In this document: piece by piece, positions 1 to 7,734 of the stretch
Layout: every line of letters starts with the position of its first letter
How positions within the stretch are numbered: the stretch's first letter is position 1
Assembly: GCA_965601975.1 (NCBI GenBank)
Contig: OZ271856.1
Coordinates: 3,286,001 to 3,350,000 of the forward strand
From: JANQIO01 sp965601975
GTDB lineage: Bacteria; Pseudomonadota; Gammaproteobacteria; Pseudomonadales; Halieaceae
Direction: 5' to 3'
Length of the DNA: 64,000 nucleotides
Program-made: the position numbers and the translations under genes
Notes under the pieces: model-generated
What the model was told of the DNA's origin: nothing
What the model saw: only the letters and a program-made list of their open reading frames with translations
The model's database searches: none

Positions 1-10
1 GGCAGCTTTA

Positions 11-63
11 GTGCACTTGAGTGCAATTATGCACATCTACGCAATATTGCGCAAGTGTGCAAA
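11..63. promoter_or_regulatory. Iterated TGCAC/TGCAA motifs with a 12-bp palindrome
   Basis: This short AT-richer stretch carries closely related hexamers at positions 11, 21, 29, 39, 49 and 57 (GTGCAC, GTGCAA, ATGCAC, ACGCAA, GCGCAA, GTGCAA), about 8-10 bases apart. Within it, CGCAATATTGCG at 40-51 is a perfect palindrome. Phased repeats of this kind often bind a regulator cooperatively, but the flanking gene to the left is outside the window, so no target can be named. Positions 64-231 hold no gene that I can support. Confidence 0.25.
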
Positions 64-112
64 GTAAGTTTTAGCGCGAGGTGCCGTCATACCCATTGAG
101 CAGGGCAGGCCC

Positions 113-130
113 TTCCCGCTCAGGCGGGAA
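113..130. repeat. Small G+C-rich hairpin repeat
   Basis: TTCCCGCTCAGGCGGGAA forms a 7-bp stem with a TCAG loop. It belongs to the same family as the longer hairpin arrays near 4.1 kb and 9.0 kb, which share the TCCCGC...GCGGGA core and nearby GTCAT/ATGAC words. It lies just past the stop codon of the leftward gene that ends at 232, so it may also protect or terminate that transcript. Confidence 0.5.
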
Positions 131-231
131 TCCAGTACGGATCGAAAATGTTGGAAATGGCTCCTGTGAGCCGCTGCTGCAAGTGCATCTCCACACCCGC
201 GTCCGTGATAGGCGGGTGCAGATGGATTCAG

Positions 232-2106
232 CTATGGTCTATCGTGCAGGAACCACCGGTTTGTATGCATGAGTGTCGCGGCGTGTTCCAGAAGTGAAAC
301 ACCGGATGGAGCAATTGTGCAGGGTGCAAGGGTGTCCTGCTCAAACGCCAGCTGCATCGCTTCATTCATGTCAGCTGGTCTGGACGATGTGGTGAGCTGT
401 AGCATCGTGCCGTAGTGTGCGACCAATTCCGCACCGTACCGATCATGCCAGTCTTTCAGGGCAGCGATTACCACCTCTGTGCCAGCCGTCTCTGCGCCGT
501 ACCACTGAATGAATGCGGGAACTTCCCATGAATTTCTGGTGGGCAGGAACAGCAAAGACAGGATTTCATTTTCTGTGGGCTCGAACCACTGAATGTGCGT
601 ACTGTCTGCCTCCAGTGCAGGAACCTCCGGATGCTCCTGCCTCCACGCCCACAGCCATTTGCAGAGTGCGAGACTCAGGCTAACGTCACCCGAACGTAGT
701 TCATTAATCACCGACTCTGCGGAAGGCGGCGTGGCCCCGGCGTCAGCCAGCGGCTCCAGTTCGTACTCTACCGCTTCATCAAAGTACTCTTCCTGCGTGG
801 CAGCCATCTCACGATACTTTTCACGCAGCTGAATGGATTGCGCACCGCTAATCAGGTCGGCAACAGAAGCGCCCTGACGGTCACCATCAAACATCTCGTG
901 GCTGAAAACATCGCGATCGAATAGCAGGTCATCATCACTCAGCACCTTCTCCCACTTTCCGCTCGCACCCCCCCAGGACAGGTTAAGAACCGGCCAGCGG
1001 TGCGTCTTCTCCACGAGAGATCTACCGGTGGTCCAGGCGTCGAACGCCAGCTCCCGGTCCACCTGCAATGCGATAGCCGTTTCCTCGTGCCCTGGAACTT
1101 CCAGTTCGATTGCGTTGCACTGAGAGAGGTCGCTGTCTGCGACGATGGCTTTGAATTCGTCAAAGGTGCTGGAACGTTGTGGCGCCGGTGCCTCCCTGGG
1201 TCGAGAGGCAGTCTGGTCTATCTGTCTGCTGCGGAACTCCTCCAGATAGTTGGAAACCTGCTCGGCTTCCAGTCCAACCTTCTGCCCAATGGCTCCCGTT
1301 GACATGAATTCGCGAAATGGCGGCCAATGGCCCAGTTCAAGCAGCTGGTCGCGGTTCTCTTCGCCCAGAAGGCGCTGCGCCTGTATTGCTGCCGAAGCGT
1401 AGTCTTCGTTCAGAAGATCGATGGCCAGCATCATGGTATACGCCTCTTCTTCCACATAAGGCATACCGTCTTCACCAAAGACAGAGCTACATTTCTCGAG
1501 ACAATCGCACAAGAAGTGCGAACTGTAAGCTTCTGCTTCGTCGGCGACGAGAATATCGGAATCAGTCGAAGGAATTCCTGCAAGGTCTTCGAGAAGTCCG
1601 CCCAGCAGGTTGGGGCCGTTGGTTCCAAGAAGTGTTCTCAGCCGGTGCTTCAGTAGCAGCTCGACGTCGCCGCTGAACAAACCATATTCAAGGTATTTCC
1701 CATCTTCTTCCCGCATCTCCATAACGAGTTCAATGTGGGCATCGTCCCAACCTTGTCCGGCAGGGTCGTGCTGTAATCGGCCCAGAATCAGTAGCTCCGA
1801 CAGGGCATCCTCACCATCTTCAGCAGCCTCTTCTTCAAGTTCTGCGTAGCTGAGGGCCGGCTCGCCAAACATCGCGGGGCAGTCGAGCTCCTTCAGGAAG
1901 CAAAGCAGGCTGTGGAGCCTCCAAATGCGGTCACCAAGAGCCGTGTGCTTTCCAGCGGACCACGGTCCATCACTGGACAGTGCCGTGGTGATTTCGAATG
2001 CCGCGTCAAAGTAGCCCCCCAGGCAGAGTAGCTCTGCATTGCCAAGGGCTTCTGCAGCGGCCACGCTCTGCTTCTTGTGATGTATTTTTGATTGTTCGAG
2101 GAACAT
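232..2106 (-). CDS. Large acidic protein of unknown function
   Basis: I do not recognise this 624-residue protein. It is rich in Glu/Asp, looks mostly helical and soluble, and has no signal peptide or membrane segment. The first 250 residues have the alternating Ala/Leu/Glu pattern of helical-repeat (TPR-like) proteins, and a Pro/Arg/Ser-rich linker lies near residues 300-320. The frame stays open 47 codons further upstream, but the ATG at 2106 is preferred because AAAGGAG lies eight bases before it and the upstream residues do not look protein-like. It appears monocistronic. No enzymatic motif was seen. It could be a scaffold or a toxin-system component, but that is speculation. Confidence 0.75.
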   Translation of the reverse strand: MFLEQSKIHHKKQSVAAAEALGNAELLCLGGYFDAAFEITTALSSDGPWSAGKHTALGDRIWRLHSLLCFLKELDCPAMFGEPALSYAELEEEAAEDGEDALSELLILGRLQHDPAGQGWDDAHIELVMEMREEDGKYLEYGLFSGDVELLLKHRLRTLLGTNGPNLLGGLLEDLAGIPSTDSDILVADEAEAYSSHFLCDCLEKCSSVFGEDGMPYVEEEAYTMMLAIDLLNEDYASAAIQAQRLLGEENRDQLLELGHWPPFREFMSTGAIGQKVGLEAEQVSNYLEEFRSRQIDQTASRPREAPAPQRSSTFDEFKAIVADSDLSQCNAIELEVPGHEETAIALQVDRELAFDAWTTGRSLVEKTHRWPVLNLSWGGASGKWEKVLSDDDLLFDRDVFSHEMFDGDRQGASVADLISGAQSIQLREKYREMAATQEEYFDEAVEYELEPLADAGATPPSAESVINELRSGDVSLSLALCKWLWAWRQEHPEVPALEADSTHIQWFEPTENEILSLLFLPTRNSWEVPAFIQWYGAETAGTEVVIAALKDWHDRYGAELVAHYGTMLQLTTSSRPADMNEAMQLAFEQDTLAPCTIAPSGVSLLEHAATLMHTNRWFLHDRP

Positions 2107-2252
2107 GTTTCGGACTCCTTTCCGTTGAAGATGTGCACAGTGCAGAGATCCAGGTCTGCACAAGTTGCGGTCATCTATGCATTGATAGCTGCCTCGCTGT
2201 CCATCTTCCGCTACTCCAGTGTTGGCAATCAAGCAGCCAATCACCATGCTAA

Positions 2253-2429
2253 AAACGATGGCAACAATCAGGGGGCCAGTTCGTATTCGTTGCCAAATTG
2301 TGGCGTCCTGAACAGCCGAAACTGCACGTGAAGGATGACCTCGAGCAGCTGTTGGAGAATGCTGAAAAACTTCGGGAACAGCGGCTCTATTCGCTGCGCA
2401 TCGATGGGTTGGAGGGGCTGATTCCCTGA
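2253..2429 (+). pseudogene. Possible 3' remnant of a gene
   Basis: Positions 2107-2436 contain no intact gene. On the plus strand a 58-codon frame runs from just after a TAA (2250-2252) to TGA at 2427-2429, and its last 40 codons encode a convincing amphipathic helix (KDDLEQLLENAEKLREQRLY) followed by LRIDGLEGLIP. There is no ATG and no Shine-Dalgarno sequence. The composition looks coding, so this may be the surviving C-terminal end of a decayed or rearranged gene, or chance. The family is not recognised. Confidence 0.3.
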
Positions 2430-2436
2430 ACCGACG

Positions 2437-2769
2437 TCAATCGTCCACTGAGTCAGCGCGAGCCTGTGCGCGCAATACGAGAATATACGCAACGATGATG
2501 GAATTCCCTGAGATTGCTATCACAGGGCCGCCAAACACCAGAAAACTGTTGGTTTTGAAAAGTGCATCTAGTAACAGATACGCAACGAGGCAACACAGTA
2601 AAAATGAGAAAGACTGCACGAAAAGCATGGTAGTCAGGAATCTAAGCCAGACAAATTTGCGTCCACTCGCCCTTCTTCTCAAAAATCCATGTATTGAGAC
2701 AAGTAGCAGCCCAAGAATAGTCCCCGACAGGAAACTGCCCAGGAACATAAGCAAGACGAACATTCCCAC
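2437..2769 (-). CDS. Small inner-membrane protein, unknown function
   Basis: This is a 110-residue hydrophobic protein with three to four predicted membrane segments (about residues 2-25, 43-68 and 72-100) separated by a basic loop (LRRRASGRKF), which fits the positive-inside rule. The start is probably GTG at 2769, because GAGG lies seven bases upstream; an ATG two codons later is the alternative. No family is recognised and no neighbour suggests a role. The base composition is lower in G+C than the surrounding genes, which would fit recent acquisition. Confidence 0.6.
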   Translation of the reverse strand: MGMFVLLMFLGSFLSGTILGLLLVSIHGFLRRRASGRKFVWLRFLTTMLFVQSFSFLLCCLVAYLLLDALFKTNSFLVFGGPVIAISGNSIIVAYILVLRAQARADSVDD

Positions 2770-2918
2770 GAGAAATCCTCAGTACTGCAGCGTAGTTTGC
2801 ATTCTTGAAGCGCCTTCATTCGCGATTCGAATGTCAGATGATTCGCTCATACTGTTGGCCGCTCCCTCGGCTCTGACTACTGCGGACACAGCATATCAGC
2901 GCCGGTGAAAACCGTTGG

Positions 2919-3326
2919 CTAAACATCCTTGAAGAAAAAGCGCTCATCGGCACCACTGTGTGAGTCATTCAGTCCACTGATGTCTCCAGCGGCGACGTAG
3001 CCGCGCTTGTCGAGCATCGCCAGCATGCTCTGGTTGTCTTCTTCGGTGGAAATGAACAATCGCTTGCCGGCGAATTCGTTCTCGGTAGCTTCAAGCAGCG
3101 CACTGGCAATTCCCGCCCGGCGAGAGTCTTCAGCGACGGCAACATAAGTGATGAAGGGGTGGCCGATAAAGCCGCTGCGGGCGGTGCTGAGGTAGCCGAC
3201 GACAGTATCCTCGATGACGGCTACTCGCATTCGGCCTTCTTCTATTTCCAGCTTACGGTTGCCGCCGAAGGGGTCGAAAGTATCCACGGCGGCAAAGTCT
3301 TCGGGTACTGCCGGTCGAGTCACCAT
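2919..3326 (-). CDS. GNAT-family N-acetyltransferase
   Basis: A 135-residue protein with the GNAT acetyl-CoA fold. Motif A is visible as a beta strand (ITYVAVAEDSRRAGIASALL, about residues 60-79), with the R-R-x-G-I-A pyrophosphate-binding turn close to the family consensus RRxGIG. It should transfer an acetyl group from acetyl-CoA to an unknown amine, small molecule or protein. Its ATG overlaps the stop codon of the preceding gene by one base (TAATG), so the two are translationally coupled. The length is short but normal for a single-domain GNAT. Confidence 0.85.
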   Translation of the reverse strand: MVTRPAVPEDFAAVDTFDPFGGNRKLEIEEGRMRVAVIEDTVVGYLSTARSGFIGHPFITYVAVAEDSRRAGIASALLEATENEFAGKRLFISTEEDNQSMLAMLDKRGYVAAGDISGLNDSHSGADERFFFKDV

Positions 3327-4024
3327 TAGTAGACGAATATTCCGGGATTGTGTTTTCGCCAGGTATCCATCTCGACTTTCTCCGGCAAGCTGTAGTCTTC
3401 TGAGTACTCGGGGTGAGAGACCCAGTCGATACAGGTATTGACCATTTTTTCGAGAGAGTAGAAGTAGACATCGATGCCTTCGAACACGGAAATAACAGGG
3501 GATTTCAGCGAAGCGTTGAAGGGATGGCCTCGCGCTGGCAGCACATACTGTGCGCCATCAAATTCGGCGAAGGGGAAAGAGTACTTAAGCCACCTGCCAT
3601 CACTCGAGTACGAGCCATAGGATGACATCATGCTGTCATAGGCTCTGCGCGCCCGCTCGATGTTGCAGAAACTGTTGTCACGGAACAGGAATGGGGCTTT
3701 GGAACCCCAGGCAACTTCTTCATGGCCACCGCGCCAGCCATACAGCGCTACGATTTCAGGGGGCAGTTCGCCGGGGAACCAGTCGCAGGCGGACCGGAGT
3801 TCATCTTCGGGTATTGGAGGCGACAAGGTCTCGGAGACTCGCATGCCCTTGCTTTCGTAGGCGGCGAGTAATCTGTCGAGGGCGGCGTGGAGTCGTGTTG
3901 GCGAAAATTCTGGAACCTCGAGTACTTCACCACTGGTGTTGATGAATTGCTCTGGCTCGCAGCCTGGGAGTAAGGCGGCGGCTGCGAGGGCGGCGGTGGA
4001 TTTCAGGTAGTCTCTGCGATTCAT
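3326..4024 (-). CDS. Exported SMI1/KNR4-like protein
   Basis: A 232-residue protein. The N-terminus combines a twin-arginine start (MNRRDYLKS), a hydrophobic stretch and a lipobox-like LLPGC ending near residue 22, so it is probably a Tat-exported lipoprotein. The mature part has the SMI1/KNR4 (SUKH-1) pattern: WFPGELPPEIVALYGWRGGHEE near residues 82-103, then a domain ending in a short beta-rich tail. SMI1/KNR4 proteins are usually cytoplasmic and often act as immunity proteins; an exported one is unusual. It is translationally coupled to the GNAT gene downstream. The domain call rests on pattern resemblance only. Confidence 0.65.
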   Translation of the reverse strand: MNRRDYLKSTAALAAAALLPGCEPEQFINTSGEVLEVPEFSPTRLHAALDRLLAAYESKGMRVSETLSPPIPEDELRSACDWFPGELPPEIVALYGWRGGHEEVAWGSKAPFLFRDNSFCNIERARRAYDSMMSSYGSYSSDGRWLKYSFPFAEFDGAQYVLPARGHPFNASLKSPVISVFEGIDVYFYSLEKMVNTCIDWVSHPEYSEDYSLPEKVEMDTWRKHNPGIFVY

Positions 4025-4043
4025 TGGGGGAGTTTAACCTGAA

Positions 4044-4212
4044 GGATGGATCCCCGCCTTCGCGGGGAGAGCCTGCCCCGCTTTATCGGGTATGACGGGA
4101 GCGGGATGGGTCCCCGCTTTCCCGTCATTGACGGACAAGCGCGGGGATGACGGGTGCTTTGTGGGGATGACGGGTGCGGGATGGGTCCCCGCTTTCGCGG
4201 GGATGACGGGCG
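4044..4212. repeat. Array of G+C-rich hairpin repeats
   Basis: Several imperfect copies of a unit built from TCCCCGCTTTCGCGGGGA and ATGACGGGTGCGGGATGGG lie end to end between two genes that are both transcribed leftward. Each unit can fold into a hairpin (CCCCGC..GCGGGG). Similar units occur at 113-130 and 8934-9120. Such dispersed extragenic palindromes are common in Proteobacteria; here they follow the stop codon of the thiolase gene and may act in mRNA stability or termination. Confidence 0.75.
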
Positions 4213-5379
4213 TCAGGGGGTGCCGAGGATTAGGGCGCCGGTTGGGACGCCTACGCCACTGGAGACCAGGACGTGTTCTACGTTTTTTGCCGGTTGGTTG
4301 CCGGATTCGCCGCGGACCAGGCGTACGGCTTCGGCGATGTTGTTCATGCCGTGGACGTAGGCCTCGGACAGCAGGCCGCCGTGGGTGTTGTTGGGCAGGC
4401 GGCCGTCGATATCGAGGGCGCCGTCGCGGACCATCTCTACGCCCTCGCCCTCTTTGGCGAAGCCGAAGCTTTCGAGTTGCATGATGATCTCTGAGGTGAA
4501 CGCATCGTAGAGGCAGGCCGCGTCGATGTCGTCGGGGCCCAGTTCTGCCATGGCGTAGACGCGGCGCGCCGCCATTTCCATTTCCGGCAGGGTGATCAGT
4601 TCGCTGCGGTAGTAGCTGGTCATCTGTTCCTGGCCCTGGGTGGAGGCCTGGGTCACCCCGCGAATCATCGCCGGCTTCTGCTTCAGGTCTTTCGCGCGCT
4701 CGGCGCTGGTGATGAGGATGGCGCAGCCCCCGTCAGTTTCCTGGCAGAAGTCGTACAGGCACAGGGGATCGGCGATCATCTTCGCGCCCAGGTATTCCTC
4801 CATGGTCAGCGGTTTCTCGAAGCCGTAGGCCCGCGGGTTGTTGACCGCGTAGTTGCGCTGGGAAATTGCCACGCGGCCCAGGTCCTCCCGGGTCACACCG
4901 TAGGTGTGCATGTACTTGTTGGCGGTCAGCGCAATCCAGGACCCCGGCGTCAACATGCCGTAGGCCATGTACCAGGACCAGTGGATCAGGTCGCTGGAGA
5001 TGATATTGCCCGAGACGCCCTGCCCCATGCGCTGGCCGGAGCGGCCGTTCATGGCGCGCCAGCACACCACGGTCTCCGCCTGGCCCGTGGCGACGGCCAT
5101 CGCCGCCTGGGCAATGGTGCCCACCGCGGCACCGCCGCCATAGTTGATGCGACTGAAGAAGGAGAGATCGCCGGCGCCCACCGCACGGGCCACTTCGATC
5201 TCGTCCGTGGAATCCAGGGTGTAACTGACCAGTCCGTCGATCTCCGAGGGGTCGACACCGGCGTCCTCGCAGGCGGCGACGATACACTGGGCTGCCAGGG
5301 ACAGCTCGCTGACGCCGGAGTTCTTGGAAAACTCGGTGAGGCCAATACCGGCAATCGCCGCGGCATCTTTCATGCTCAT
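4213..5379 (-). CDS. Ltp2-like thiolase-fold aldolase (lipid-transfer protein)
   Basis: A 388-residue member of the thiolase superfamily, in the SCP-x/lipid-transfer branch. The usual nucleophilic cysteine is absent: the loop reads NYGGGAAVG at residues 79-87. Ltp2-type enzymes, which work as retro-aldolases rather than thiolases, also lack it. They cleave a beta-hydroxy acyl-CoA side chain from a steroid and need a DUF35 partner. Tyr291 and Tyr341 sit 50 residues apart, in positions that fit the tyrosine pair I recall being proposed for Ltp2 chemistry. The start overlaps the stop of the DUF35 gene (ATGA), as expected for an obligate complex. A non-steroid substrate cannot be excluded. Confidence 0.85.
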   Translation of the reverse strand: MSMKDAAAIAGIGLTEFSKNSGVSELSLAAQCIVAACEDAGVDPSEIDGLVSYTLDSTDEIEVARAVGAGDLSFFSRINYGGGAAVGTIAQAAMAVATGQAETVVCWRAMNGRSGQRMGQGVSGNIISSDLIHWSWYMAYGMLTPGSWIALTANKYMHTYGVTREDLGRVAISQRNYAVNNPRAYGFEKPLTMEEYLGAKMIADPLCLYDFCQETDGGCAILITSAERAKDLKQKPAMIRGVTQASTQGQEQMTSYYRSELITLPEMEMAARRVYAMAELGPDDIDAACLYDAFTSEIIMQLESFGFAKEGEGVEMVRDGALDIDGRLPNNTHGGLLSEAYVHGMNNIAEAVRLVRGESGNQPAKNVEHVLVSSGVGVPTGALILGTP

Positions 5380-5786
5380 ACGCCACCTCCCGCGGGTGCG
5401 AACACTGGCAGCTTGAAGCCGTCAGCATCCTCGTGGATTTTCATGGTAACGGGCATGCCGAACTCCACATCCTCGGGCTCGCAGTCCACCAGTTGGGAGG
5501 TCAGGCGTGTGCCCTCCTCCAGGTCCACCAGGATTATGATCAGCGGGTACTGGTAGCCTGGAAACTGCGGGTGGCGCAGCACCGTGAACGAACAGATCGT
5601 GCCCTTACCGCTGGCCTCCATTGCCTCCCACTCCATGCTGCCGCATTCGCCGCACATGGGCCGCGGCGGATGCCGCAGAGTCTTGCAGTTGGAGCACTGC
5701 TGAATGCCGAGCTTGCCGTCAGAGGCCATCTCCCACCACCAGGCATTGTCGTGCCCCAGGGGCGGCTTGATACGCGTCATGTCCAT
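5376..5786 (-). CDS. DUF35 Zn-ribbon/OB-fold partner of the aldolase
   Basis: A 136-residue DUF35 protein. The N-terminal rubredoxin-like Zn ribbon has Cys31-x2-Cys34 and Cys45-x2-Cys48, and an OB fold follows at about residues 55-130 (GTICSFTVLRHPQFPGY). DUF35 domains bind acyl-CoA and complete the active site of thiolase-like partners. In Mycobacterium tuberculosis the equivalent domain is the C-terminal part of ChsH2, and it assembles with Ltp2. Here it is free-standing. Its ATG directly follows the TAG of the acyl-CoA dehydrogenase and its end overlaps the aldolase start, giving a tightly coupled three-gene unit. Confidence 0.9.
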   Translation of the reverse strand: MDMTRIKPPLGHDNAWWWEMASDGKLGIQQCSNCKTLRHPPRPMCGECGSMEWEAMEASGKGTICSFTVLRHPQFPGYQYPLIIILVDLEEGTRLTSQLVDCEPEDVEFGMPVTMKIHEDADGFKLPVFAPAGGGV

Positions 5787-6938
5787 CTAGACCTCCAGTG
5801 CACGGAATCCCAGGCTGTCGTCGGACGCCAGCAAACGGCCCAGCTTTTCGAGCTGGCTGCCGGCATTGCCCAGGGAATAGCTGACCTGCTTGGCCAGCAG
5901 GAAAAAGCGGTGGATCGGGTATTCCACGTCGGCGCCGATGCCGCCGTGCAAATGCTGGGCGGTGCAGGTGACCCGGTGGGCGGCCTCGCAGGCCCACCAT
6001 TTGGCGGCGCGCACTTCGGCACGGGCATCCAGCCCTTCGCTGAGCCGCCCCAGTGCCAGCCAGTACATGGAGCGGATCGCTTCCACGTCGATGTAGCTAT
6101 CGGCCATGCGCATGGCCAGGGCCTGGAAGCTCCCAAGCGGCACGCCGAACTGCTGGCGCTCGCCCAGGTATTCCGCGGTGCGCTTCATGGCTTCTTCGGT
6201 GACACCGACCTGCAGGGCGCAGTGGCCGATATTGGCGCGCTCTTCCAGCCAGGCGAGGATTTCGCCGCCACCGCCGGGCTCACCCAATACGTCGCTGTCG
6301 TCCAGTCGCACATCTTCCAGCGAAAGGTGGGCGGCGCGCTCGCCCGACAGGCCGATATCCAATGCTGTCAGGGTGACTCCAGGCTTCGAGGTATCCACCA
6401 GGAACAGCGTCTTACCCCCGTCGCCGTCCACCGCCGGCACCAGGATCGCGTCAGCTGTCGCGCCATCCGGCACCACGGCACGGCTGCCATTGAGCACCCA
6501 GTGTTCACCGTCGTGGGCAAGTTCCACGGGCTCGCGCAGGGCCGGGTTCATGTTCATCTCGGCAATGGCCGCGGTCAGCCTGGCTTCACCGGTCGCGACC
6601 TTTGGCAGCCAGGCAGACTTGAGTTCGTCGGAACCAAATTGCGCAATGGGCAGCGCCCCCAGCACCAGGCTGGAAAATAAAGGTATTGGCGCGACGCGGC
6701 GGCCCTGCTCCTCCAGCATCAAACACAATTCCATCAGGCCCAGGCCGGACCCGCCGTGCTCCTCGGGAATCGCAATTCCCAGCAGGCCCTGCTCCGCCAG
6801 TGTCTGCCATAGCGGTTCATCGTAGGTCTCGTCGCCGCGGCCGAACTGCAGCAGGAACTCGTCGCTGGCGCGGTCGCCGAAGATCTGCGCCGCCAGGTCA
6901 CGGATCGCCTGCTGGTCATCGCTGAAGCTGAAATCCAT
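5787..6938 (-). CDS. Acyl-CoA dehydrogenase (FadE28/ChsE1-like subunit)
   Basis: A 383-residue acyl-CoA dehydrogenase with N-terminal helical, middle beta and C-terminal helical domains. The C-terminal signature QHLHGGIGADVEYPIHRFF (about residues 330-350) is the FAD-contacting motif, and ERQQFGVPLGSFQ is the conserved helix before it. It oxidises the alpha-beta bond of an acyl-CoA. Steroid-degrading members form heterotetramers from two unlike subunits; the divergent gene at 7735 is the natural partner. AGAGG lies just before the ATG, and the gene starts nine bases after the TetR stop, so TetR, dehydrogenase, DUF35 and aldolase form one operon. Confidence 0.9.
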   Translation of the reverse strand: MDFSFSDDQQAIRDLAAQIFGDRASDEFLLQFGRGDETYDEPLWQTLAEQGLLGIAIPEEHGGSGLGLMELCLMLEEQGRRVAPIPLFSSLVLGALPIAQFGSDELKSAWLPKVATGEARLTAAIAEMNMNPALREPVELAHDGEHWVLNGSRAVVPDGATADAILVPAVDGDGGKTLFLVDTSKPGVTLTALDIGLSGERAAHLSLEDVRLDDSDVLGEPGGGGEILAWLEERANIGHCALQVGVTEEAMKRTAEYLGERQQFGVPLGSFQALAMRMADSYIDVEAIRSMYWLALGRLSEGLDARAEVRAAKWWACEAAHRVTCTAQHLHGGIGADVEYPIHRFFLLAKQVSYSLGNAGSQLEKLGRLLASDDSLGFRALEV

Positions 6939-6947
6939 AGTGTCCTC

Positions 6948-7667
6948 TTAGTGGCTGCGCTGCATGGCAGCCAGGTTGCTCGTGTACTTGAGTTTGTCGG
7001 CGGGCGGGTTCTCCAGGAACAGCGCCCGGTAGAACATGGTGCTGAGCAGTTCCGCCAGCTGGGCCTCGCCAAGCTTCGCCGCCCGCAGGGTGCGGCTTCC
7101 GTTGATGAAATACTCGCGCAGCAGCCCCTCGCCGATGCCGGCCAGGGCATACACCGTCACCAGGGCCTGGTGGCGCTTGAACTTCACCTCCGGGAACAGT
7201 TTCGGCATCAACTTCACCAGCCACATCAGCTGCTCCCGGTAGGACTCTCGCAGGGTGGCGGAGAACTCCGCGTCCTCGTCCGCCATCTGCAGCAGGCAGC
7301 GCATTACCCCGGGGCGCTTTGCATAACTCGACACCACCAGCCGGTTGTGGGCGTAGATGCGGCCGTACCAGTCGCCGCGCTCCACGTCCTTTTCAATGCT
7401 CGCCACGTCCTGGGCCGGGTTGATGAAGTCTTCCAGCACTTCCAGTGTCAGGCTCTTGAGGTCGCTGAAGTAGTGATAGAACAAACCCTGCGCCACCCCC
7501 GCCTCGCGGGTGACGTCGGCGATACGCATTCGGTGGTAGCCCTCACGCTCCAGCACCACCAGGGCCGCGCTCTTCAGCCCGGCGCGGGCGCGCATGCCCT
7601 TGGCGCTCTTCACCTCGCCGTTGGCGGGCCGTGATTTCACCTTTTTGCTTGCCGTGCTGGTAGCCAT
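6948..7667 (-). CDS. TetR-family regulator of the acyl-CoA operon
   Basis: A 239-residue TetR/AcrR regulator. After a Lys-rich N-terminal tail (residues 1-25) comes the helix-turn-helix, with the recognition stretch ADVTREAGVAQGLFYHYF at about residues 50-67. The ligand-binding domain is all-helical and probably senses an acyl-CoA or steroid intermediate. It heads the operon running leftward and lies divergent to the second dehydrogenase, with a 22-bp palindrome in the gap at 7683-7704. This layout predicts autoregulation and control of both transcripts. Confidence 0.92.
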   Translation of the reverse strand: MATSTASKKVKSRPANGEVKSAKGMRARAGLKSAALVVLEREGYHRMRIADVTREAGVAQGLFYHYFSDLKSLTLEVLEDFINPAQDVASIEKDVERGDWYGRIYAHNRLVVSSYAKRPGVMRCLLQMADEDAEFSATLRESYREQLMWLVKLMPKLFPEVKFKRHQALVTVYALAGIGEGLLREYFINGSRTLRAAKLGEAQLAELLSTMFYRALFLENPPADKLKYTSNLAAMQRSH

Positions 7668-7682
7668 GGCAGTGCAAAATAG

Positions 7683-7704
7683 TTGAATTTGAATTCAAAA
7701 TCAA
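7683..7704. promoter_or_regulatory. Candidate TetR operator between divergent genes
   Basis: A 22-bp palindrome: TTGA, one mismatched base, TTTGAATTCAAA (perfect 12-bp core), one mismatched base, TCAA. Only the A/A pair at 7687/7700 breaks the symmetry. It sits in the 67-bp gap between the TetR ATG (7667) and the dehydrogenase ATG (7735), where both promoters must lie. The length and symmetry match TetR-family operators. The AT-rich palindrome stands out against G+C-rich surroundings. Confidence 0.7.
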
Positions 7705-7734
7705 TATTATTGCGAGATCAACGGAGGCTACCCC

